From an uncultured Cryptobacterium sp. (GTDB lineage: Bacteria; Actinomycetota; Coriobacteriia; Coriobacteriales; Eggerthellaceae), in the NCBI GenBank assembly GCA_958410215.1, contig CATYOF010000006.1, forward strand, positions 1 to 64,000: a stretch of DNA of 64,000 nucleotides, given 5' to 3'. The first letter of the stretch is position 1. Each line of letters starts with the position of its first letter. Positions 44,898-53,507 of this stretch are shown here, one piece after another. The notes under the pieces are model-generated. The model was not told the origin of the DNA and ran no database searches. It was given only the letters and a program-made list of their open reading frames with translations. The translations under genes were made by a program, and so were the position numbers.

Positions 44898-45265
44898 CCT
44901 TGGTTCCTCCTCCGGATTATCTTTAAACTCTTGCGTGATCTTTCCCCTTTTACGCACAGAGTAGTAAGTCCCTTTTATGTCCCTTTTATTTCAAGTACCG
45001 GATACCGAGGTAAGCCCCAATATGTACCTTTGTCCGATACCTCAGTCCTGATAGAAACCCACATAGGAGAATGCAACCAAAGAAGTCCGAAAAGAAAGAG
45101 GAGAGTCTATGTGGGCTTTTATCAAGAGTTTCCGCTTTTACTCCCCTGCGGAAAAGGGAACCGGAGGGGATATGATTACCATGCCCATCGTTGCGCGGGA
45201 GGGGGACAACGCTTGAGGGCAAACGAAAAATGCAAAGTGAGCTGGAATGTTACGAATACGCTTGC
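44898..45265. other. gene-free stretch between caiC- and caiB-like pseudogenes
   Basis: No gene is seen. A 17-base inverted repeat with two mismatches (45050-45066 with 45107-45123, core CCCACATAG/CTATGTGGG) encloses a 40-base purine-rich loop. GAGGTA/TACCTC at 45007-45044 forms a second weak hairpin. One may be the remnant terminator of caiB. Confidence 0.45.
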
Positions 45266-46424
45266 TTAGCTTTCCTTAACAACACCAGAAGCAAGAAGCT
45301 CTTTAATCTGGTCTTCGGTGTAACCAAGCTTGGTAAGAACATCAACGGTGTCGCCACCCTGATGAGGCATTGGACGCCAAATCTGACCAGGATTGTTCTT
45401 GAACTTGGGGAATACCGTTAAACTATGGAAGGTTTCGCCATCAGCGGTCTCCCAATCAACCCAGGTGTTGCGCAGCTTAAGATGCTCTTCTTCAACCAAA
45501 TCTTCAAAGTCGTTAACAACCTGAGCAGCAATACGGTGATCAGCAAAATCTTGCTCGATGTCATACTTAGAATGAGCCAAGCAGTAGTCTTCAAATGCCT
45601 TCTGAATTTCTTCAGCATAAGGGTTGGAAAGCCAAAGTGCAGAACAATCCTCGGGGATGCTTTCAGTACCCCACAGGTGACCTAAACCAATGGTTTCAAG
45701 GAAGTACTTGTTCTGGTTAACACCATAGAGGCAAACACCCAAGAAACCATCTTTGCAAGCAAATTCGCCAATACCGCACAGGTTCTGGTTACGAGCGCCA
45801 GGACGAGGCCACTTAATTCCTTCATTGAGGTAGTCAACCAAGTAATACTGACCAATAGCAAGTAAGGTTTCATACATTGCAAGATCAATAGATTCGCCCT
45901 TGCCAGTCTTTTCCGCCTTGTACAAAGCAGCCAAAGCAGAAGATGCAATCATGAGGGTGTTGAAGTAGTCGCCTGCATAAGGCCCAGGAAGCATAGGCTG
46001 TTCTGGAGTACCGTTCTGCATAATGATGCCAGAGTACGCCATAACAGTTAGGTCATAGGCAGCACGCTTAACCATCTTAGGATCGCCTTCCTGACCGAAG
46101 CCAGAAACATGAACGATAACAAGCTTAGGATTAATCTCCTAAAGAACTTCATCGGTAGTGCCCTTACGTGCCCAGGTGTCACCCTTGGAAGCTTCCATGA
46201 AGATATCGGCATCTTTAATCATCTTGAAGAAGATTTCTTTGCCTTCTTCAGAGAAGTAGTTAAGAGCTACCGAGCGCTGGTTACGACGTTCAGCCTGCTT
46301 GATGTAGGCGGTATCGCGAATGGTGTCACCCGCACCCGTGTTTTCCAACCACGTTACATCAGCACCCCAGTCAGCCATCAGGCCAGCAGCTTTAGGGCAA
46401 GCAAGCTCTACCGCAGCATATACT
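45266..46424 (-). pseudogene. caiB: CaiB-like CoA transferase, 5'-truncated and interrupted by TAG
   Basis: CaiB moves CoA between carnitine derivatives (class III CoA transferase). Two frames align end to end with E. coli CaiB: 'WGADVTWLEN' through 'EASKGDTWARKGTTDEVL', a TAG at 46139-46141, then 'INPKLVIVHVSGFGQEG' in the same phase, ending with 'FKNNPGQIWRPMPHQGGDT'. CaiB has Trp at the stop position, so a single TGG-to-TAG change is enough. The first ~20 codons are also missing, replaced at about 46424 by sequence of the divergent luxR gene. Both lesions argue for a dead gene. Confidence 0.85.
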
Positions 46425-47350
46425 GTGTACTGCTTGTAGCAATATCGGGAATATTGCTTGTTATGCAACCAAGCGCGTTCGAAAACGACTTTGTTACCCT
46501 TCTTCCTAAAAAAACATCACAACCTGCCTTTAAAAGCGTTGCGATAGTATGCATGATTGGGTTTGCCACCAGCGTTGCCTGCTACTACTTAACCGCTATT
46601 ATCCCGTGGGAAGAAATGCCAACGCAGATTTTGACCTTTACTATTGGTGTTTTTGCTGCATCAATAATGATCCTGCTCGTGAGTGTGCTGTGTTCTTTAT
46701 CCAAAGAAAAAGCCTCAATTTTTAAAATTTTTCCCTACTATTTAGTGTTAGTAATAGCATGTTTAGCAGCCTTCATTCTATCTTCCGAGCTTTATATCTT
46801 AAGCTTCATCGGAGCGTTATGTATATCTTCTTTGATTGAAGTGTCACTGATTATGTACTTTGGCATTTTGATGCAACGTGGATTTTTCTCTCCTGCCGTA
46901 GCCTTCACACTTTCGGTAGTATCAGCCCGCTTAGGCATTTTTGTAGGCAATGGTATTGCCCTTGGATTTGAAATAAATCCTGAACTTGCCCAGATTGCCA
47001 CGGATCCAGTCGCATTAGCCTTTGTTTGCTTGCTAGCCTTCCTCATTATTCCCTTAACAAAACGCGAAACCAGCATTTTGGAATTAACAAGCACACCGGT
47101 TAAACCTACCGAAATTGAAGCAATTTGCCAGGAAGTTTCTACTGAATTTACCTTGTCGGAACGGGAAACAGAAATTTTGAAACTGCTAGCCAAAGGCAAC
47201 ACAGCAAATGGCATAGCAAACAAGTTAGTTATTTCGCCTCATACGGTAAACACTCATATTCGCCATATTTACGACAAGGTGGGAATTCATTAACGCAGTG
47301 AACTGTTGGAATACCTTAATATGCGAAAAGATGATTCGAAAAGCATTTAG
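46425..47350 (+). pseudogene. LuxR-type regulator with membrane domain, truncated at both ends
   Basis: About six membrane helices ('LLVAISGILLVM' to 'LAFVCLLAFLIIPL') precede a LuxR helix-turn-helix ('LSERETEILKLLAKGNTANG', 'VISPHTVNTHIRHIYDKVGI'). Such regulators in Eggerthellaceae normally have ~12 helices, so the N-terminal half is lost at the junction with caiB near 46424. A TAA at 47291-47293 cuts the last HTH helix, but the frame continues 'RSELLEYLNMRKDD' to a natural stop at 47350; TCA to TAA is the simplest change. The upstream open frame from 46109 is only the reverse of caiB. Confidence 0.8.
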
Positions 47351-47402
47351 AAAAACGCATGCTTCTTCAAACAACTGAACATGAACACACCGATTATCTA
47401 CT

Positions 47403-47450
47403 CGCTAAGAACAACTACTTCGAGCATGTCTCTGGCAGTTGTTCTTAGCG
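47403..47450. repeat. perfect 14-bp inverted repeat
   Basis: CGCTAAGAACAACT (47403-47416) pairs with AGTTGTTCTTAGCG (47437-47450) across a 20-base loop, between convergent luxR and mnmA. No T tract follows. It may be a bidirectional terminator for these genes. Confidence 0.6.
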
Positions 47451-47473
47451 ATCTTGTCATTACTGAACACGTA

Positions 47474-48664
47474 TTAACTGTGCCCAAAACCGGCAATGGT
47501 ACCGCCTGCTACTACCCTGTCACCTTCGTAGAGCACCACAGCTTGACCTGGTGCTGCTCCTCGAATAGGTTCATCAAATCTAATGATAAGTTGTTCTCCT
47601 TCAAGCCAAGCCGTAGCACTACGCATGCGCGCCCGATAATTGATTTTTACCTGCACGGATCTTTTAACGGAAAAATCATCATCTGAAGGAAACGCGCAAT
47701 CAGCGGCAACAAGATAGGTAATTCCCGTTTCTTCAGCGCGTCCAACTACAAGGGTATTGTGTTCTACATCTTTCTTTAAAACAAACAACGGCTCACCCAC
47801 CGCAACACCAAGACCTTTACGCTGACCAATGGTGTAATATAGTAGCCCCTTATGTATTCCGAGCTGATTGCCTGAAGTGTCCACAATGGGACCAGGTTCT
47901 ATAGCATATTCCGAATTCTGTCTACAACCTTCGCCATTGCTAGATTTCTCTGCACCAGCAGAGAAACTCGAATGGCCTTCTTCTTTGCAAGACGATTCTT
48001 TTTTGTTTTGTAGTAAAAATCGCTCAATATAGGCAGCGTAATTACCATCGGGAATAAAACAAATATCTTGGCTTTCTGGCTTATTCGCATTGCTAAAGTG
48101 CGCCTCACCAGCAAGTTCGCGGGTTTCATTCTTGGTGTATGAACCAAGAGGCAACAAGATGTGTTCTAAATCTTCCTGACTTACGTGATACAACACGTAG
48201 CTTTGATCTTTGGAATGATCCGCGCCCTTATGAAGTTCGTATTTCTGACTTTCTTCATTAAAGACAACCTGTGCATAATGTCCCGTTGCAAGATAATCAC
48301 ATTCAAGTTTTCTGCGAAGCGCCTGTAAAGCACCAAATTTCAAATACTTATTGCATTCAATACAGGGGTTAGGGGTTAAACCCGACAAATAAGCCTTACA
48401 AAAAGGAACAATTACCTGCTCTGAAAACAAAGAACGATAATCTACTACCACATGATTTATGCCAAGTGTTCTGGCAACAGCACGAGCATCCTGGGCTTCA
48501 GGTGAATAGGCATACAATTCATCTTGAGAGGGGTTTTCAAGCAAAGCATTGTCCGGAATAAGCACCATGGTTACCCCAACCACAGCGTACCCTTGGTTTA
48601 GCAATAAACGTGCAGCAACTGAACTGTCCACACCGCCACTCATAGCACACAAAACTCGCTTCAT
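47474..48664 (-). CDS. mnmA: tRNA 2-thiouridine(34) synthase MnmA
   Basis: MnmA thiolates U34 of tRNA-Lys, -Glu and -Gln. The 396-residue enzyme begins 'MKRVLCAMSGGVDSSVAA' with the PP-loop; its catalytic cysteines are in 'NPCIECNKYLKFG' and 'ESQDICFIPDG'. An insertion of about 33 residues near 213-245, rich in Ser, Glu, Gly and Lys with two Cys, separates 'YIERFLLQNK' from 'GPIVDTSG', where E. coli and Bacillus have a short turn. The ATG shares one base with the larE stop (TAATG), so the two sulfur-handling genes are coupled. Confidence 0.94.
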   Translation of the reverse strand: MKRVLCAMSGGVDSSVAARLLLNQGYAVVGVTMVLIPDNALLENPSQDELYAYSPEAQDARAVARTLGINHVVVDYRSLFSEQVIVPFCKAYLSGLTPNPCIECNKYLKFGALQALRRKLECDYLATGHYAQVVFNEESQKYELHKGADHSKDQSYVLYHVSQEDLEHILLPLGSYTKNETRELAGEAHFSNANKPESQDICFIPDGNYAAYIERFLLQNKKESSCKEEGHSSFSAGAEKSSNGEGCRQNSEYAIEPGPIVDTSGNQLGIHKGLLYYTIGQRKGLGVAVGEPLFVLKKDVEHNTLVVGRAEETGITYLVAADCAFPSDDDFSVKRSVQVKINYRARMRSATAWLEGEQLIIRFDEPIRGAAPGQAVVLYEGDRVVAGGTIAGFGHS

Positions 48665-49482
48665 TACTTTTCTCCCATAAGCGCGGTATTCATGCTTCCG
48701 CTTCGAAAACCTTCTAAATCAAGGGTAACGTAGGCAAAGCCCTGGTTTTTTAGGAAGGCAACAACATCAGAACGAATATCATCGGATATAAGCAGCTCAA
48801 AATCTTGCGGGTTCACTTCGATGCGCGCAAGCTTATCCTGAACACGCAATCGTGCCTGAGAAAAACCACACGAATGAAGCTTCTGTTCACACCTATCTAT
48901 AAGTGCAAGCAATTCAACATCAAGAGTTGAACCATAAGGAACACGAGTTGCTAAACAGGCATTGGACTGTTTGTTCCAAGTGGATAATCCAAGCTGCTTA
49001 GACAGAACACGTATATCTTCTTTAGAAAACCCTGCTTCCAAAAAGGGGCTTACCACTTCAAGTTCTTCCAACGCCTGCAGTCCGGGTCGGTAATCACCCA
49101 AATCATCCGTATTCGTGCCATCCGCAATAACAAAAAATCCCTGCTCTTCAGCCTGGGTTTTCATGGCGGTAAACAACGCCTTTTTACAGAAGTAACAACG
49201 TTTAGGATCGTTAGAGCTCACTTCAGGAATAGAGAGCACATCCGGTTGGCATACCACCTGCTTAATGCCAAGTTCTTTGCAGAAATCACACGCAAGACGA
49301 AAATCATCTGCCGAAGTCATAGGGAGTTTCGCACTTACCGCTATAACCTTATCGCCCAGTTCTTCAGCAGCTAATTTCAGCAGTAAAGTAGAATCTACTC
49401 CACCAGAAAACGCAATCGCAAGCATGTTTTGTTTCCTTAAATATGAGCGCAAATACAACTCTTTTTCAGACAAGGATGCCAT
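48664..49482 (-). CDS. larE: LarE-type ATP-dependent sacrificial sulfur transferase
   Basis: LarE builds the nickel-pincer nucleotide cofactor of lactate racemase by donating sulfur to the pyridinium substrate. The 272-residue protein has the PP-loop 'AFSGGVDST', a 'RCYFCKKALF' cysteine pair and 'SNACLATRVPYG', whose Cys matches the sacrificial cysteine position. larA, larB and larC are not in the window. The gene is translationally coupled to mnmA, suggesting either shared sulfur supply or a LarE-like role beyond lactate racemase. Confidence 0.88.
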   Translation of the reverse strand: MASLSEKELYLRSYLRKQNMLAIAFSGGVDSTLLLKLAAEELGDKVIAVSAKLPMTSADDFRLACDFCKELGIKQVVCQPDVLSIPEVSSNDPKRCYFCKKALFTAMKTQAEEQGFFVIADGTNTDDLGDYRPGLQALEELEVVSPFLEAGFSKEDIRVLSKQLGLSTWNKQSNACLATRVPYGSTLDVELLALIDRCEQKLHSCGFSQARLRVQDKLARIEVNPQDFELLISDDIRSDVVAFLKNQGFAYVTLDLEGFRSGSMNTALMGEK

Positions 49483-49653
49483 CTAACCCCTTTTAACAAA
49501 CTCATATTCAATGATCATCCATTGAACATTTGGTGATTCATAAGTATTGAAAACTAAAACTCTGAATAATTCATCCACATTATCAAGCCTGGAAGATATA
49601 AAAATGCTTACAATTTAACAACAATTACCACATATCCATAGCAAGGAGAACCT

Positions 49654-50226
49654 ATGGCAACCATCTTATTTGTGAACGCTTGCATGCGTGGAAATGATTC
49701 TCGCACACTTGAACTCTGTAAAGAATATCTATCCACTAAAACACAGGACGACATCATTGAAGAAGTTGACCTCGACGCTCTTAAACTGACACCACTTTCG
49801 GGCCAAAAAGCTGCCTACCGTATGGAAAAGCAAGCACAAGGCGCATGGGATGACCCCATTTTCAGTCTCGCCAAACAAATGGAAAAAGCGGACGAAATTC
49901 TTATAGGTGCCCCCTATTGGGACTTGTCGTTTCCTGCTGCCTTAAAAACCTACCTTGAATATTGCTGTGTGTGCGATATTACCTTCCACTACACCAAAGA
50001 AGGACGCCCAGAAGGCCTTTGTCATTCGAAGAAGCTCACCTATATCACGACTAGTGGTGGATTCATTGGCGATAAAAACTATGGGTATGATTACGTGTGT
50101 GGTCTTGCCGATATGTTGTCCCTTGGCGAAACCCGTTTTGTAAGTGCCGAAGGGCTAGATATTATCGGCATGGATATTGAAGTTCAAATGAATAAGGCAC
50201 GCGAAGAACTGAAAAAGCTTTCCTAG
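49654..50226 (+). CDS. flavodoxin-fold NAD(P)H oxidoreductase
   Basis: The 190-residue protein belongs to the flavodoxin-2 / FMN-dependent quinone or azo reductase family, with 'FVNACMRGNDSRTLELC' at the phosphate-binding loop, 'EILIGAPYWDLSFPAALKTY' and 'YITTSGGFIG'. It probably binds FMN and reduces quinones or similar electron acceptors in the cytoplasm. AAGGAG precedes the ATG. It is a single gene bounded by the foldback element downstream. Confidence 0.85.
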   Translation: MATILFVNACMRGNDSRTLELCKEYLSTKTQDDIIEEVDLDALKLTPLSGQKAAYRMEKQAQGAWDDPIFSLAKQMEKADEILIGAPYWDLSFPAALKTYLEYCCVCDITFHYTKEGRPEGLCHSKKLTYITTSGGFIGDKNYGYDYVCGLADMLSLGETRFVSAEGLDIIGMDIEVQMNKAREELKKLS

Positions 50227-50294
50227 TGTATAGATCTGAGGATAGTTTAGAGCTGGTGAATGTTTCTTGCTCTAGTATTTGCTTTGCTTTTAAA

Positions 50295-50533
50295 GTCTAA
50301 TTGAGTAGTGGCTTTATATATCTGGCTTACTTTTATCGAAGAACAATTCTGAGCGTGATTTGAGAATATAAATAGCTAAGACACGGCCCTAGATGTTCGA
50401 TCACGAAATGTGGGATGGAAAAATATATTGTCGAATCTTTTCCGCCGTGTCCTTAATTTATATTCGAGAATCACATTGAGCGAAGCTTGTTCTGAGATAA
50501 AAGTAAGACAGACCACATAGAGCCTAGTTAGAC
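50295..50533. repeat. 239-bp foldback (MITE-like) element
   Basis: The stretch starts GTCTAA and ends TTAGAC. Its arms, about 50321-50387 and 50444-50513, are imperfect reverse complements: TTACTTTTATC, AGAACAA, GAATATAAAT and ACACGGC each recur inverted, in order and nearly evenly spaced. The ~56-base centre has no coding capacity. No clear target duplication was seen. It fills most of the gene-free gap between the convergent flavodoxin-like and MFS genes. A non-autonomous transposon relic or a very large hairpin RNA would both fit. Confidence 0.65.
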
Positions 50534-50572
50534 ACGTTATTAGAAAATCGAGCTAAACCGATAACGCAAAGT

Positions 50573-51874
50573 TTATTCGTAGGTTTGCTCCAGCTTCTTG
50601 CCTTTAACGATGGTATATAAACCCAAAACAAAGGTTAATGCAAGCAAGGATAATGCCATTATCCATTCTGCTTCCCAACTGATTTCAGCTACGGCAGCAA
50701 ATAACGTTGCAGCCCCCGCACCAGCTAAATTAACCACAATGGCAACACGCGAATAAATAAGGGTATAATCTCGCGGACCCGCAATTGCACGCGTAAAGGA
50801 TGCCCCAAGTGCATCTACTGCAGCATACAATACGCCACACAGCAATCCACCCGCATAAATAAACAATGAAGACACTGGTGCGCCAAACCACATGCAAAGA
50901 ATACTCAACGCGCCGCACACACAAGGAATGCAAAGTGCCACAAGCAAGCTTTTGTCAGATACCGCCCCTAGAAGCACCTTACTTAAAGCGGATAACGCCA
51001 TAATACAAGCAGCCACTGCAGAAGCGAGTAAAACTGCTCCTTCAGGAGTAATACCCGCAACCCCTAAATCGCCTAAATGATAGATATAGGTAGCAAACAA
51101 ATTACCCACCACAGTCATAGCATTAAATATACCCATGGTAATCATAAGAGTATAGAAAACGGGAGTTCTAAACATAACCCGCGCAGGTACACCCCATTGT
51201 TTTCCTTTAGATGTTACGTTAGTGTCTGATGAATTGTTAGCAGAGACATCGGTAGAACCATAAGGGAGCAAGCCCACTTCAGAAGGATAACTGCGAATAA
51301 GAACTACCGATGCAACCAATCCTGTTAGTAAAACTATGGCAGCAAAAATAAGGTAGGCCACACGCCAGTTAGCAAAAGAAAAAACTAGGCCACCCACCAT
51401 GCTCCAGAGCGCACCACCCACTCCAGACATAGAAAATCATAATCCGATAAAGAACCCTGTCCGTTTAGTGAACCAACGATTAACCAGTGTCGGTACCGCT
51501 AAAAACATAAGAGCAACAATACCAAAACCTATAAGAACGCCTGAAATATAAAACTGCCACACATAAGACCAGATTGCACAAAGAGCCATACCAAAAGCAA
51601 CAAGACACACAGAGGCAGAAAGGACGATACGGAGGTCAAATCGCTCCATTAAATTACCAGCAATTGGGGAAACCAACGCACCAATTAAATATACCAACGT
51701 AATATACAACGTAAACTGACTGGTACTTACACCTAAGCTTGAGGATACAGGAACAACAAAGATTGACCAGGTGTTATACACTAAAGCACATGGCCCCAAA
51801 CAGACCAGAATTCCAGCAGCAATAACCATACCATGGCGTATTGAAAAAGGTGCACCTGCTTTGCGCTCAGTCAT
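50573..51874 (-). pseudogene. MFS transporter (oxalate/formate antiporter-like) interrupted by in-frame TGA
   Basis: Two halves lie in the same reading frame: residues 1-145 ('IRHGMVIAAGILVCLGPCAL' to 'WFTKRTGFFIGL') and, after a TGA at 51437-51439, 'FSMSGVGGALWSMVGGLVF' on to the C-terminus. Together they give ~433 residues and 12 helices, normal for an oxalate:formate antiporter-type MFS protein. No frameshift is needed. An ATG lies two codons after the stop, but a half-transporter is unlikely to work. A nonsense mutation is the simplest reading. Confidence 0.8.
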
Positions 51875-52012
51875 ATGTCCCCCTTAACCCCAAAACAGAA
51901 TCAGGGTAGCATGAAACCACCTAACCAAAAAGACTGAGCAAAGGCCTAGTAGAAGAAAACAATTACATTCAGCAAGGTATATCTTTTGTCGATTATCAAT
52001 TAACCTGGCAAA

Positions 52013-52888
52013 TTAAGAAGATGAGTGCACCAGTTCATAGGCATCATTACGCGACAAGCCATATTCTTTTTGCACCATACGAACTATATCTTTTTTTGAA
52101 AAACTACCATCTTGAAGAAGTACCTTTACACGCTCTTGGGAAGACTGCAATGCTTCATTCTTGGTTGCTCGTGCTTCATCAGCACCAGGAGCATCAATTA
52201 CGATAGCGATTTCTCCTTTAATACCTTCATGTTGAGCACGATCTTCGAAAATATGCAGAACTTCATCAACGCTACCTCTTACCACCTCTTCATGAAGCTT
52301 TGTAAGTTCACGACATACCGCAACCCGTCGATACGGCATTACTTCAGCAAGAGTTTGTAAAGTTGATACCAAACGCAAAGGGCTTTCATAAAAAACCAGC
52401 ACCGCATCAAGCACTTTAAGTTGGTCTAAAAGTCGCACGCGTTCCCCTGTTTTACGAGGGAAAAAGGCACCAAAATAGAAAGACTGAGCGGAAAAGCCAC
52501 TTGCAACATAGGCGGAAGTAACAGCTGTTGGGCCCGGTAATACCTCCACCACAGCACCCGCATTCAAAGCCGCATCGACTAAACGTTGACCTGGATCAGA
52601 AACGCCAGGCATTCCCGCGTCGGATGCATATGCAATTACTTCACCAGCTAAAACACGCTGTGCAATTCGGTCTGCTTTTACAGAAACACTAGCTTCATCC
52701 AAGCGCTCAAGCGGTTTACGTACTCCCAGAATACTAAGCAGCTTTCCTGTTACCCGCGTATCTTCGCAGCAAACCACATCGCATTTGGAAAATGCCTCGA
52801 TGGTACGTTTAGTAATATCCCCTAAATTCCCTAAAGGAGTGGGACACACCACAAGCTTTCCTTCATGCGATAAAGATTTGCTGCACAT
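52013..52888 (-). CDS. rsmI: 16S rRNA (cytidine1402-2'-O)-methyltransferase RsmI
   Basis: RsmI 2'-O-methylates C1402 of 16S rRNA in the decoding centre. The 291-residue SAM-dependent tetrapyrrole-methylase-fold enzyme has 'VCPTPLGNLGDIT', 'CEDTRVTGKLL', 'ASDAGMPGVSDPG' and 'LPGPTAVTSAYVASG', all characteristic. A C-terminal DUF-type helix ends the protein. It is intact and free-standing. Confidence 0.95.
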   Translation of the reverse strand: MCSKSLSHEGKLVVCPTPLGNLGDITKRTIEAFSKCDVVCCEDTRVTGKLLSILGVRKPLERLDEASVSVKADRIAQRVLAGEVIAYASDAGMPGVSDPGQRLVDAALNAGAVVEVLPGPTAVTSAYVASGFSAQSFYFGAFFPRKTGERVRLLDQLKVLDAVLVFYESPLRLVSTLQTLAEVMPYRRVAVCRELTKLHEEVVRGSVDEVLHIFEDRAQHEGIKGEIAIVIDAPGADEARATKNEALQSSQERVKVLLQDGSFSKKDIVRMVQKEYGLSRNDAYELVHSSS

Positions 52889-53022
52889 AATACCTTTGTC
52901 TCCATAATGGTGGTGGGATTCACATAAATCATCACCATAACAAATTTATTAAGACGTTAATAATAACCTAGATTCCAGTGGTGATTCCTCGGGCAACTAA
53001 ATGATTGAAAGTTCTTAGTAAC

Positions 53023-53403
53023 TTACGCCTCAACTGCCGCAATTACTTCTACCTCAATAAGCGCGCCCTTAGGCAATGCCGCTACCCCTACCGCAGAACG
53101 AGCAGGCAAATGATCTCCAAAAGACTGCGCATAAATGTTATTAAACGCAGCGAAATCAGCAATATCATCCAAGAAACAGGTAGTTTTAACCACATGGTCA
53201 AAGTCGGTACCGGCTGCTTCCAGAAGTGCCGCCACATTTTTCATTACCTGAGTTGCCTGTTCTTCAATAGTAGAACCTACTATTTCACCCGTTTCAGGAT
53301 TGAGGGCAATCTGACCTGACGCAAACAACAAGCCATTAACTACCACTCCTTGAGAGTAAGGTCCAATTGCTGCAGGTGCTTTTTCAGTGCTAATAGAATG
53401 CAT
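53023..53403 (-). CDS. ridA: RidA family enamine/imine deaminase
   Basis: RidA hydrolyses reactive 2-aminoacrylate and related enamines released by PLP enzymes. The 126-residue protein has 'KAPAAIGPYSQGVVVNG', 'SGQIALNPETGEIV' and 'VGVAALPKGALIEVEVIAA', which carry the active-site pattern, including the Glu near the C-terminus. It is divergent from ilvA, 104 bases away, whose product generates exactly the enamines RidA clears. Confidence 0.94.
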   Translation of the reverse strand: MHSISTEKAPAAIGPYSQGVVVNGLLFASGQIALNPETGEIVGSTIEEQATQVMKNVAALLEAAGTDFDHVVKTTCFLDDIADFAAFNNIYAQSFGDHLPARSAVGVAALPKGALIEVEVIAAVEA

Positions 53404-53507
53404 TCTTCTTCCTTTTCACGAATTGGTAATATAAGTAGTGATAACGTATCGCTGTTAAGAGAATATTTCATAACAGACTATTCACACTATAAGAGTAAAG
53501 GACATCA

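Noticed and set aside
46139..46141. Programmed pyrrolysine at the caiB TAG
   Set aside because: The gene has also lost its 5' end and promoter, and Trp is one base away; no Pyl genes are visible here.
46109..46424. N-terminal part of a long + strand frame leading into the LuxR fragment
   Set aside because: It is the reverse complement of the caiB coding sequence; its open frame is an accident of the junction.
39762..47350. Bile-acid (bai) operon
   Set aside because: CoA ligase, CoA transferase and transporter classes are shared with bai, but the sequences follow CaiB, CaiC and CaiD closely and no baiCD, baiE or baiH is present.
50573..51874. Frameshift or two separate genes in the MFS region
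   Set aside because: Both halves are in the same phase and join into one transporter, so a nonsense codon explains it.
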